Positions 37,259 to 45,112 of a DNA stretch of 64,000 nucleotides are shown here, piece by piece (the first letter of the stretch is position 1; each line of letters begins with the position of its first letter). The stretch is from Clostridia bacterium (GTDB taxonomy: Bacteria; Bacillota; Clostridia; Christensenellales; Aristaeellaceae): the NCBI GenBank assembly GCA_017550745.1, contig JAFZOG010000001.1, forward strand, positions 22,016 to 86,015. Reading direction: 5' to 3'. Both the position numbers and the translations under genes were made by a program. The notes under the pieces are model-generated. The model did no database searches, was not told the DNA's origin, and saw only the letters and a list, made by a program, of their open reading frames with translations.

Positions 37259-38215
37259 TTACCACAGCGTCTTGGCCTTGTTGGCCTTGCTGTTGAAGGT
37301 GTTGTCCGCATCCTTCATCACATAGCGGAAGAAGAGCCGCTGGGCAATTGTGAACACAATGATCAGCGCCATCAGCACCATCGCCATGGCGCAGGCCATG
37401 CCCACCTTGTTGTTCACGTGCGCCATCTGGTGGATCTTGATAAAGAAGGTGGCGGTGCCGTTGGCCCCCATGCTGCCCACCACGTAAGCCGGTTCAAAGG
37501 CGGAAAGGGAGCCGGTGATGGACAGGATCAGGTTCAGCATGAACACGGTCTTGATACCGGGCAGGATAATCGCCTTGAACTGCTGCCATTTGTTCGCCCC
37601 GTCGATGGTAGCCGCCTCATAAAGCGTGGGATCAATGGAAGCGATGGCGCCAATGAAAAGCACCATGTTCTGTCCGCAATACTTCCATACGGAGGTGAAC
37701 ACCAGCGACCAGTTGTTGATGCTCTGATCCCGGAGCCAGTACGGCAGCTTTTCCAGGGGAATCCCCAGGGATTGCAATACCGTATCCAGCACGAAGCCGC
37801 GGGTATAGAAGAATTTGAAAATGTACCCGATGGCGATGCCGTTCACCAGGAACGGGAAAAAGATAATACCCTTGAACAGGCCGCCGCCCTTGATGCCGTT
37901 GGACAGGAGCGTGGCGAAGAACAGCGCCAGCGCCAGCTGCACCACCGCGCCTGCCATGTAATACAGGCTCAGCAGCATCGCGCCCACATACTCGCTTTTG
38001 TTGAACACCTTGAGATAATTGTTGATGCCCACATACCCTTTGTTTTTCGTATAGCTCATATCAAAGAAGCTGAACTTGATCATCTTGATGAAGGGCACGT
38101 AGGTAAACAGCGCCAGCAGAAACAGCGGCAGTGCGGAAAAGGTAACGATCAGCAGGATCTTTTGACAGTTGATTTTTTTTCTTCTTCGCAGATCAGGCGC
38201 GGCAGCGGTGGTCAC
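37259..38215 (-). CDS. ABC sugar transporter permease, MalF type
   Basis: 318 residues. A basic N terminus (RRRKKINCQK) precedes six transmembrane segments and the loop YEAATIDGANKWQQF. I chose GTG 38215, 7 bases after GGAGGT; a GTG at 38224 lies inside that ribosome site. A GC-rich hairpin at 38251-38279 separates it from the binding-protein gene, probably reducing permease relative to binding protein. Confidence 0.9.
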   Translation of the reverse strand: MTTAAAPDLRRRKKINCQKILLIVTFSALPLFLLALFTYVPFIKMIKFSFFDMSYTKNKGYVGINNYLKVFNKSEYVGAMLLSLYYMAGAVVQLALALFFATLLSNGIKGGGLFKGIIFFPFLVNGIAIGYIFKFFYTRGFVLDTVLQSLGIPLEKLPYWLRDQSINNWSLVFTSVWKYCGQNMVLFIGAIASIDPTLYEAATIDGANKWQQFKAIILPGIKTVFMLNLILSITGSLSAFEPAYVVGSMGANGTATFFIKIHQMAHVNNKVGMACAMAMVLMALIIVFTIAQRLFFRYVMKDADNTFNSKANKAKTLW

Positions 38216-38250
38216 GAATGTCACCTCCAGAATCGGCAGGGGAATGAAAA

Positions 38251-38279
38251 GGGGGCCACGGGTAAAACCTGTGGCCCCC
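38251..38279 (-). terminator. attenuator-like hairpin between binding protein and permease genes
   Basis: GGGGGCCAC (38251-38259) pairs with GTGGCCCCC (38271-38279), and GGT/ACC continue the stem around an AAA loop. It lies inside the mannan operon, 14 bases past the binding-protein stop. There is no T run, so it probably acts as an mRNA stabiliser or partial stop that sets subunit ratios. Confidence 0.7.
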
Positions 38280-38293
38280 GGAGGATGGATAAA

Positions 38294-39619
38294 TTACTTG
38301 ATTTCCACGTTCAGGGCAGCCTGCGCGTCGGACCAGGCTTCGTTCCAATCCGCCATGATATCGTCGAAGTCCTTATCGCCGTTGAAGGCATGTTCGATGA
38401 TCTCCTGGATCTTGGTGTTGCCGCCGGCGTTGATGGCCAGCAGGGATTCGGAGTTCAGGTCGTTGAGCAGGGTTTCTTCGCCGGGCAGGGCGGGCGTATC
38501 GGCCACCATATCGATGCCGGCAAAGGCAGCGTACAGGTCGGGATATTCGCCGTTCTTATCGATGGGCACGCCGCCCTCGCTGTAAGCAAAGCCGCTCTTT
38601 TCGGTGAGCCACTTGATGTAGTACATGGCGGCCAGCTTCTGATCGTCGGAGGCCTTCACGTTGATGCCGAAGCAGTAGTCGGCGCCGGCGGAAGCGTACT
38701 GCTTGCCGTTCACGGTGATGGGGAAGCTCATGTAGCCGATGTCGTCGCCGTTGGGGCCGGCTTCCACCATCTGGCTGTAAGCCCAGGAGCCCAGCACCAT
38801 GCAGCCGATTTCGCCGCGGTTGATCATGCCCTTGCAGCCTTCCCAGTCGGTGGTGGTGTAATCTTCTTCGATCAGGCCTTCCTTCACGGCGTCGTAGAGG
38901 ATCTTGTACACGGCGTAGGGGCCGGTGCCATCGCCGTTATCGGAGAAGGGATTGGCCTTGTGCAGCAGCACCTGATTCATGTAATTGGCATCACCGGTAG
39001 CGGAACCGCCGATATAAGCGTCCCAGGCGCCCATGGTCCAGCCAGCGGCATAGTTGGTGTACAGCGGGATAGCGTCGGTGTTTTCCTTGATCAGCTTCAG
39101 AGCGGCGATGAAGGCGTCGGGGGTCTTGGGCAGCTCGGTCACGCCTGCTTTTTCAAACACGGCTTTGTTGTACACGATGCCCTGGGCATTGCCGGTGGAG
39201 GGCACGCCGTAGGCCAGGCCGTCAAAGGCCCACGCGTCGATGAAGTTGTACTTTTCAGCCAGTGTTTCCACGGTGCCGAAGGGCACGAAATAGGTGGGCA
39301 GCTCATCCTTGGCAACGGTGGGGATGCCCATGATGGTCCAGTTGTCGGTGCCGACGCGCAGCAGGGCGTTTTCGGCATAGTCGGTAATCAGGTCATAGGT
39401 GATATTGACGTTGGGATAGATTTCCTGGAACTGCTTCACATAGCCTTCCAGCACTTCCCGGCGGTCCGTGCGGTGATAAGCGAAAACCAGATCGGCGGCC
39501 AGGTCGGCATTGTCGCCCAGGTTTAGCTGATCCAGCGTGGGCAGCGTTTCGGCGGAAGCAAAGGAAGCCAGGCCCAGCAGCATGCAGGCAACCAGCACCA
39601 GAGACAGGAACTTTTTCAT
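38294..39619 (-). CDS. ABC sugar transporter solute-binding protein (manno-oligosaccharide candidate)
   Basis: 441 residues, MalE/UgpB class. The signal peptide (1-23) ends SFASA before ETLP. A cysteine at residue 12 is too early and too deep in the hydrophobic stretch to be a normal lipobox. WLTEKSGFAYSEGGVPIDKN is a typical C-terminal region of oligosaccharide binders. First gene of the mannan operon, so the likely ligand is a beta-manno-oligosaccharide. ATG with GGAGGGTAAC upstream. Confidence 0.9.
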   Translation of the reverse strand: MKKFLSLVLVACMLLGLASFASAETLPTLDQLNLGDNADLAADLVFAYHRTDRREVLEGYVKQFQEIYPNVNITYDLITDYAENALLRVGTDNWTIMGIPTVAKDELPTYFVPFGTVETLAEKYNFIDAWAFDGLAYGVPSTGNAQGIVYNKAVFEKAGVTELPKTPDAFIAALKLIKENTDAIPLYTNYAAGWTMGAWDAYIGGSATGDANYMNQVLLHKANPFSDNGDGTGPYAVYKILYDAVKEGLIEEDYTTTDWEGCKGMINRGEIGCMVLGSWAYSQMVEAGPNGDDIGYMSFPITVNGKQYASAGADYCFGINVKASDDQKLAAMYYIKWLTEKSGFAYSEGGVPIDKNGEYPDLYAAFAGIDMVADTPALPGEETLLNDLNSESLLAINAGGNTKIQEIIEHAFNGDKDFDDIMADWNEAWSDAQAALNVEIK

Positions 39620-39641
39620 CGTGTTACCCTCCTTAAGATTT

Positions 39642-39664
39642 TGTTAAGTATTTTGTGAACTTAA
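39642..39664. promoter_or_regulatory. candidate operator in the mannan operon leader
   Basis: GTTAAGT (39642-39648) is repeated inverted as ACTTAAC (39658-39664) across 9 bases, between the -10 box and the ribosome site of the binding-protein gene. Position fits repression by the operon's LacI protein. It could equally be an mRNA hairpin. Confidence 0.5.
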
Positions 39665-39674
39665 CTTTAATCTG

Positions 39675-39703
39675 ATTATAAATCGCTTTTTAATTCTTGT
39701 CAA
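39675..39703 (-). promoter_or_regulatory. consensus sigma-A promoter of the mannan operon
   Basis: On the minus strand TTGACA (39703-39698), 17-base spacer, TATAAT (39680-39675): perfect consensus, 56 bases before the ATG. Confidence 0.9.
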
Positions 39704-39947
39704 TACTTTTTTGGAAAAAGATTTTCCACATTGTGTTTGCGACCTGATCGACGCTATCAGCAAGAAGCAGCGGGTAATCCTTTTTAGTCTTTTTCATACA
39801 GGAAGATAAATCAAATGAAATCAACCTGACGGAAGATCAATTTCTTCAGCTTCAGATACTGCTCAATCGGAGAAACAGAAAGCGCCACATGTTGATACAG
39901 ACCGCTTAGAATTGAAAATTAAATCTTCAAAAAAAGAAATTAATGTA
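39704..39947. other. intergenic stretch with possible decayed coding sequence
   Basis: No intact gene. Between 39738 and 39909 two overlapping plus-strand frames read like coding sequence (CDLIDAISKKQRVILFSLF, then EDKSNEINLTEDQFLQLQIL) and each ends at a stop. They could be remains of a gene broken by a frameshift, but the match to any family is not recognised. The rest is AT-rich spacer between the two divergent promoters. Confidence 0.3.
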
Positions 39948-39976
39948 TTGACAAATGCGGCAGGAAGAAATATAAT
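39948..39976 (+). promoter_or_regulatory. consensus sigma-A promoter of the transketolase operon
   Basis: TTGACA (39948-39953), 17-base spacer, TATAAT (39971-39976): perfect consensus. Confidence 0.92.
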
Positions 39977-39985
39977 TCAATCATA

Positions 39986-39999
39986 ACCGGTATACCGGT
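39986..39999. promoter_or_regulatory. operator-like palindrome, probable GntR/FCD site
   Basis: ACCGGTATACCGGT is a perfect 14-base palindrome starting 9 bases after the -10 box, across the expected transcription start; a further CCGGTT half-site follows at 40003-40008. FCD-type GntR regulators such as UxuR/ExuR bind sites built on GGTATACC. The operon ends with a GntR/FCD gene (50149-50847), its likely reader. I saw no second copy in the window. Confidence 0.75.
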
Positions 40000-40064
40000 A
40001 TTCCGGTTAGGAACAGTGATTACATACCACGTGTCAGGTGAAGACGCCACGGAAGATCGCAGCA

Positions 40065-40109
40065 ATGGTTGAAGGGAAACATGATTGTGAAAGAGGGCGA
40101 ATTTGGTGA
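40065..40109 (+). CDS. possible 14-codon leader peptide
   Basis: ATG at 40065, 14 codons, stop TGA at 40107-40109 that overlaps the GTG start of the SDR gene (GTGA). The ribosome site (CGGAAGA) is modest. The SDR start has no ATG and only a fair ribosome site, so coupled translation through this short frame is plausible. No recognised peptide. Confidence 0.35.
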   Translation: MVEGKHDCERGRIW

Positions 40110-40858
40110 ACGTGAAAGACAAGGTCATAATCATTACTGGCGCTGGCGGTGGATTGGGAAGTGAAATGGCCAAGCTGCTATCCCAACAGGGAGCACGAGT
40201 TTGGCTGCTTGATCTCGATGAAGAAAAAGGCCAGAAAGAAACAGACAAGATCAGGGCCGCCGGTGGAAACGCCTGGTTTCTGAAAATGGACGTCACCAGT
40301 GAGGAGGATTGGCGCAACGCTGTCAACGCCGCGGTGGAAACATGCGGACGGCTGGATGTGCTGGTCAATAACGCCGCGATCAATATCCGAAAGCCGGTAG
40401 AAGAAATGAGTATGGATGAATGGTGCGCCATGATGAAAGTCAATACCGGCTCCGCGTTTCTGGGATGCAAATACGCGATTCCTGTTATGCGGAAACAGGG
40501 TGGCGGCGCGATCATCAATACGTCCTCCGTATGCGGTCTCATAGGCCACAAATATACGCCTGAAGCTTATACCGCCTCCAAGGGAGCGGTCACAATGCTC
40601 ACAAAAGCCATTGCCTCACGCTATGGCAAAGACGGTATCCGCTGCAACTCGATCCACCCGAGCACGGTGGATACGCCATTCGTTCAGGTTTTATTCCAGG
40701 ACCCGCAGCGAAAGGCGGAACGGCTTGGCGAGGTGCCGCTTGGCAGGCTGGCGACAGCCGCTGATGTGGCAAACGCGGTACTGTATCTGGCAAGCGAAGA
40801 AGCCAGTTTCATCAACGGCGTTGCCCTGCCGATCGACGGCGGCGTGACGTGCTATTGA
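40106..40858 (+). CDS. short-chain dehydrogenase/reductase
   Basis: 250 residues, classical SDR. Cofactor motif TGAGGGLG (11-18), NNAA at 88-91, catalytic S140, Y155 and K159 (YTASK), C-terminal GVALPIDGGVTCY. It resembles gluconate 5-dehydrogenase / sugar-acid SDRs in general shape, but the substrate cannot be read from sequence. First enzyme of the operon, 16 bases before the transketolase genes, so it probably creates or reduces the keto-sugar (acid) that the transketolase uses. GTG 40106 is chosen over TTG 40103; both follow AAAGAGGG. Confidence 0.88.
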   Translation: MNVKDKVIIITGAGGGLGSEMAKLLSQQGARVWLLDLDEEKGQKETDKIRAAGGNAWFLKMDVTSEEDWRNAVNAAVETCGRLDVLVNNAAINIRKPVEEMSMDEWCAMMKVNTGSAFLGCKYAIPVMRKQGGGAIINTSSVCGLIGHKYTPEAYTASKGAVTMLTKAIASRYGKDGIRCNSIHPSTVDTPFVQVLFQDPQRKAERLGEVPLGRLATAADVANAVLYLASEEASFINGVALPIDGGVTCY

Positions 40859-40874
40859 TAGAGGAGGGAGAATC

Positions 40875-41714
40875 ATGCCTTATACCGATCAGGAAATCCA
40901 TGAATTGAAAAGAATCGCTGTCAACCTGCGGGCCAATTTGATCGAAATGATCCCGGCTGGAAAGGTGGGCCATCTGGGAGGCAGCAGTTCGATCATGGAT
41001 GTCGTTGCTGCCTTGTATTTCAAGCATATGCGGGTTTTCCCCGATCCGAAAGACCCTCGCCGCGACCGTTGCGTTTTCTCCAAAGGCCACGCGGTATTGG
41101 CGCAGTACGCCGCGTTTGCCGAATTGGGATATGTCAGCCGGGAGGATTTGAAAAAAGTAAAAACCCTGGACGGCACCTTGCAGGGGCATCCCGACATGGA
41201 TCACACACCGGGCATTGAAGCCGTAACCGGCTCCCTGGGGCAAGGGCTGTCCGTGTCTCTCGGAATGGCGCTTGGTCTCCGTTTGGAAAACAGCGACAGC
41301 CGTGTTTACTGCGTTGTTGGCGACGGTGAAATGGATGAAGGCCAGATTTGGGAAGCCGCTATGGCAGGCGCGGCTTACAAACTGGATAATCTGGTGGCGA
41401 TCATTGACAGGAATGGTGTTCAGGCTACGGATACGATACCGAACGTGCTGCCAAATGAAAAGATAAAAGAAAAATGGGAAGCATTCGGTTGGAATACGCT
41501 GGAGATCGACGGTCACGATATGAAGCAGATTCTTGAAGCGCTGGACGCTTCCAGGGTGTGCAAAGAAAAGCCTACAGCCATCATTGCCCATACAGTGAAA
41601 GGGAAGGGATTTGCCTTTGCGGAAGGCAAGGCCGCCTATCATAACGCCGCGATGACGCAGGATGAATATCAGCAGGCTTTATCGACCATCGAAAAAATGC
41701 GGAAGGAGGCTTAA
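40875..41714 (+). CDS. transketolase, N-terminal subunit
   Basis: 279 residues, the thiamine-diphosphate-binding half of a split transketolase. GHLGGSSSIMDVVAALYF, SKGHAVLAQYA, TGSLGQGLSVSLGMALG and GDGEMDEGQIWEAAM (the thiamine motif) are all present. It joins the C-terminal subunit encoded 2 bases later to make an enzyme that moves two-carbon ketol units. It lies in an operon without other pentose-phosphate genes, so it is probably pathway-specific. GAGGAGGGAG ribosome site. Confidence 0.94.
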   Translation: MPYTDQEIHELKRIAVNLRANLIEMIPAGKVGHLGGSSSIMDVVAALYFKHMRVFPDPKDPRRDRCVFSKGHAVLAQYAAFAELGYVSREDLKKVKTLDGTLQGHPDMDHTPGIEAVTGSLGQGLSVSLGMALGLRLENSDSRVYCVVGDGEMDEGQIWEAAMAGAAYKLDNLVAIIDRNGVQATDTIPNVLPNEKIKEKWEAFGWNTLEIDGHDMKQILEALDASRVCKEKPTAIIAHTVKGKGFAFAEGKAAYHNAAMTQDEYQQALSTIEKMRKEA

Positions 41715-41716
41715 CC

Positions 41717-42658
41717 ATGAATAAGATGGATATGCGGAAGGCATATGGCGAAGCCCTTGTGGAATTGGGGCACAGCAAGAAAAATGTGGTCGCCCTGGAA
41801 GCTGATCTTGGTAAATCCACCATGTCCAATATGTTTGGCAGCGCGTTTCCGGAGCGTTATTTTCAAATGGGGATTGCGGAAGCCAATATGATTTCTTCCG
41901 CCGCCGGATTGGCGTTGACAGGGCATGTTGCTTTCGCAAGCAGCTTTGCCGTATTCGCCAGCGGCCGCCCATACGATCAAATTCGTTCTTCTGTCGCTAT
42001 TCCCCGGCTGAATGTGAAAATCTGCGGGTCTTCTGCCGGACTTTCCGACTTTGGCGACGGTAAAACACATCAATCCGTTGACGATATCGCGCTGATGCGT
42101 GTGCTTCCGAATATGAAAGTCTTTTCCCCCGCCGATTACGCTGAAACAAAGAAAATCGTGAAAGCCATGGCCGATTTGGACGGCCCCTGCTACATCCGGC
42201 TGAATCGCAACCCGATCCCCCAGGTGACAGACGAAAACGCGCCGTTTGAGTACGGGAAAGTGACTCAGCTGCGCGATGGAAGCGATGCTGTCGTCTTTGC
42301 CACGGGATATATGGTTTATCAGGCATTGGAAGCCGCGAAAACGCTTGAGGCGGATGGGATTTCTGTTCGCGTCATCAACATCCACACGATCAAACCGATG
42401 GACGTCGAGGGCGTACAGGCAGCGGCGAAAGGAATGAAAGGCGCTGTGACGGTCGAAGAAGCCAGTGTGATCGGCGGCCTGGGGTCGGCTGTGTGCGAAA
42501 CATTGGCGGAAGGCCCCGCGGAAAGCAGAATCAGGGTCCTGCGGATGGGTATTCCGGATTGCTTCGGGACATCCGCGCAGACTTATGACGAGCTGCTGGC
42601 GGCATATCATCTGACCCCAGAGGACATCGTGCGGAATGTAAAAGCCGCTATGATCTGA
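41717..42658 (+). CDS. transketolase, C-terminal subunit
   Basis: 313 residues: pyrimidine-binding domain (ALEADLGKSTMSNMFG; FQMGIAEANMISSAAGLAL) and the C-terminal domain (INIHTIKPMDVEGV; TVEEASVIGGLGSAV). E in GIAEANM is the conserved glutamate that activates thiamine. Starts 2 bases after the partner gene, giving equal amounts of both chains. Split enzymes of this kind include the apulose-4-phosphate transketolase and the sulfoglycolytic transketolase, so a non-standard substrate is credible here. Confidence 0.94.
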   Translation: MNKMDMRKAYGEALVELGHSKKNVVALEADLGKSTMSNMFGSAFPERYFQMGIAEANMISSAAGLALTGHVAFASSFAVFASGRPYDQIRSSVAIPRLNVKICGSSAGLSDFGDGKTHQSVDDIALMRVLPNMKVFSPADYAETKKIVKAMADLDGPCYIRLNRNPIPQVTDENAPFEYGKVTQLRDGSDAVVFATGYMVYQALEAAKTLEADGISVRVINIHTIKPMDVEGVQAAAKGMKGAVTVEEASVIGGLGSAVCETLAEGPAESRIRVLRMGIPDCFGTSAQTYDELLAAYHLTPEDIVRNVKAAMI

Positions 42659-42681
42659 TCTTTTGAAAGGAGCGGGAGACC

Positions 42682-43569
42682 ATGAAAATCGGATTCATTG
42701 GATTGGGGATTATGGGTAAACCGATGGCAAAAAACCTGGTTAAAGCCGGTTATGAAGTCATTGTCGCTGACAAATTTGCGCCTGGTGCTGTGGAAGAATT
42801 GGTATCTTGCGGCGCTTCCGCCGGAAAATCCAATATGGATGTCGGGGCTCAGGCGGACATTGTAATCACCATGGTGCCCAATTCCCCTCATGTGAAGGAA
42901 GCGCTGTTTGGTGAGGACGGCGCGGCGAAAACCATGAAAAAAGGAAGCATCGTCCTGGATTGCTCCTCCATCAACCCCATTGCTTCCCGTGAAATCAGCG
43001 GCGAATTGGAAAAGCTGGGAATCGAAATGCTGGATGCGCCCGTTTCCGGGGGCGAGCCTAAGGCAATTGACGGAACCCTTGCTTTCATGGTTGGAGGTAA
43101 GCAGGAAGTTTTCGATCAGTGCAAAGACATTCTGGCGAAAATGGGTTCATCTGTCGTCCGCTGCGGCGAGATCGGCGCGGGCAATGTGACGAAGCTGTGC
43201 AATCAGACAATTGTCGCTGTGAATATCGCGGCGCTGGCGGAAGCGATGCAGCTGGGCCAGATGTGCGGCGTTGAACCGCAGAAAATATTTGAAGCCATAA
43301 AAGGCGGACTAGCCGGTTCAACTGTCATGAACGCCAAAGCGCCCATGATGATGGATCAAAACTTCAAGCCCGGTTTCCGGATCGACCTTCATATCAAGGA
43401 TTTAAATAACGTGGTGGATGCCGCCAAGACCGTGGATGCTCCGATTCCGCTGGCGCAGACTGTTCTGGAAATGATGAAAATCCTGCATCATGACGGTGAC
43501 GGAAGCTGCGACCACAGCGCATTGCTCAAATACTATCAGAAGCTGTCAGGCGAAGTCCTGCATCACTGA
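42682..43569 (+). CDS. garR: 2-hydroxy-3-oxopropionate (tartronate semialdehyde) reductase, GarR-like
   Basis: 295 residues of the beta-hydroxyacid dehydrogenase family. GFIGLGIMGKPMAKNL at the N terminus, VSGGEPKAIDGTL (S122), GAGNVTKLCNQ with catalytic K171, and the GarR-specific NFKPGFRIDLHIKDL and DHSALLKYY near the C terminus. GarR reduces tartronate semialdehyde to D-glycerate with NAD(P)H. The glycerate 2-kinase later in the operon would take the product. AAAGGAGCGG ribosome site. A role in reducing a related short semialdehyde is the main alternative. Confidence 0.88.
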   Translation: MKIGFIGLGIMGKPMAKNLVKAGYEVIVADKFAPGAVEELVSCGASAGKSNMDVGAQADIVITMVPNSPHVKEALFGEDGAAKTMKKGSIVLDCSSINPIASREISGELEKLGIEMLDAPVSGGEPKAIDGTLAFMVGGKQEVFDQCKDILAKMGSSVVRCGEIGAGNVTKLCNQTIVAVNIAALAEAMQLGQMCGVEPQKIFEAIKGGLAGSTVMNAKAPMMMDQNFKPGFRIDLHIKDLNNVVDAAKTVDAPIPLAQTVLEMMKILHHDGDGSCDHSALLKYYQKLSGEVLHH

Positions 43570-43662
43570 TCGAAGAACCGTTCCTAAATATGGCGGAACC
43601 CGCTGTATTTAAATAAATGGTTTCCCAAAGGGAAATCGGAAAAAAGAAAGGAAGGAAATCCC

Positions 43663-44925
43663 ATGAAGAAACTCGCACTGTTCCTGGCCCTGGTGATGAT
43701 CGCCTGCACTTGCCTGACCGGCGCGCTGGCGGAAGAGGACATCCTGATTACCTGGTGGGGCAACCAGACCCGCAATGAACGTACCCATAACGCCTTGATG
43801 CTCTTCGCCTCTGAACACGAAGGAGTCACCTTCACCGAAGTACCCAATTCCTGGGCGGACTATTGGAAAAAGGTCGCCGCTGACGCTCAGGGCGACACCC
43901 TGGATGTCATCCAGATGGACTATCAGTACCTCAACCAGTATGCCGGAAGCGGACTGCTGCTGGATCTGACCCCCTATGTGGAAAGCGGCGCGCTGAACAT
44001 CAGCGGGATCAACGATGGAATCATCAATGCCGGTAAGGTAGATGGCAAGCTGTACGCCGTCTGCATCGGCGTGAACGCTCCCGCCCTGCTGTACAACAAA
44101 ACCGTGCTGGATGCGGCCGGTATCGCCGTAAAAGACAACATGACCCTGGATGAATTCCTGGATCTGTGCCGTGAGATTTACGAGAAAACCGGGTACAAGA
44201 CCAATATTGGCTACGGCACGGACATGGTGTTCGGCTACATCCTGCGCGGCTATGGCATCAACCTGTTTGAGAACGGCAAGCTGAACATTACCAAGGAAGA
44301 CGCTGAAAAGTTCCTGTCCCTGTATGAAACCGGCATCAAGGAAGGCTGGCTCCTGGGCAGCGAAGTGTTCGCGGAAACCGCTGTTGGCACCGTGGAACAG
44401 GATCCCATGGTTTACGGTTCTGATCCCGCTTACATGAGCTGGTGCGCCTTCTTCTGGTCCAACCAGGTGACCGCTATGCAGAACGCCGCTCCCGAAGGCG
44501 TCGAAATCGGCCTCACCACCTGGCCCTCTCCCGATCCCGTGAAGTCCAACTACTTAAAGCCCAGCCAGTTCTTCTCTGTGGCAGCCAAGACGAAGCACGC
44601 TGATACCGCCGTTGCCGTGGTGGATTTCTGGACGAACTCTGTGGAAGCCAACAAGATCCTGCTGGGCGAGCGCGGCATTCCCGCGGCCGCCGCTACTGCG
44701 GACGGTATCGCTGAATTGCTGGATGCCAGCAACCAGAAGGTAGTCGCCTATATCAACAATGTGGTAAGCCCCAACTGCTCCAATGTGCCTGCCGCTGATC
44801 CCGCTGGCGCAAGCGAGTTCTATAACCTGGTGGACGAATTGCAGGAAGCGATCTGCTATGGCGCTATGAGCGCTTCTGACGCCGCCGCTCAGCTGATTGC
44901 GGAATGCCCCGCCAATCTGAAATAA
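43663..44925 (+). CDS. ABC transporter solute-binding protein
   Basis: 420 residues, UgpB/MalE class. Signal peptide residues 1-24 ending TGALA before EEDI (type I site, no lipobox in the usual place). ILITWWGNQTRNERTHNALM and WWG are typical of this binding-protein group. It feeds the two permeases encoded downstream; the ligand is presumably the uronide or sugar acid handled by the operon. AAAGGAAGG upstream; a small TTTCCC/GGGAAA hairpin (43620-43634) lies in the leader. Confidence 0.9.
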   Translation: MKKLALFLALVMIACTCLTGALAEEDILITWWGNQTRNERTHNALMLFASEHEGVTFTEVPNSWADYWKKVAADAQGDTLDVIQMDYQYLNQYAGSGLLLDLTPYVESGALNISGINDGIINAGKVDGKLYAVCIGVNAPALLYNKTVLDAAGIAVKDNMTLDEFLDLCREIYEKTGYKTNIGYGTDMVFGYILRGYGINLFENGKLNITKEDAEKFLSLYETGIKEGWLLGSEVFAETAVGTVEQDPMVYGSDPAYMSWCAFFWSNQVTAMQNAAPEGVEIGLTTWPSPDPVKSNYLKPSQFFSVAAKTKHADTAVAVVDFWTNSVEANKILLGERGIPAAAATADGIAELLDASNQKVVAYINNVVSPNCSNVPAADPAGASEFYNLVDELQEAICYGAMSASDAAAQLIAECPANLK

Positions 44926-44936
44926 CGATCTGAACA

Positions 44937-44979
44937 TCGGGGAGGGGAGCGGAGCCTGAAAACTTCGCCCCCCTCTTGA
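44937..44979 (+). terminator. weak hairpin between binding-protein and permease genes
   Basis: GAGGGG-GCG pairs with CGC-CCCCTC across about 43 bases, followed by TT. A partial stop or mRNA-stabilising hairpin, as in the mannan operon. The 187-base gap (44926-45112) holds nothing else I can name. Confidence 0.35.
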
Positions 44980-45112
44980 CGCTCAAAGCCAGCCTGTAAA
45001 CCTGCTGTGTAATGTGGCCTCCCGCTGCAATGACACAGGCCAATGCGCTCTGAAAGACACCGTGTCCCAACAATTGTGAAGCACGGACAACCCATGAAGG
45101 GGAGGAACCGCC

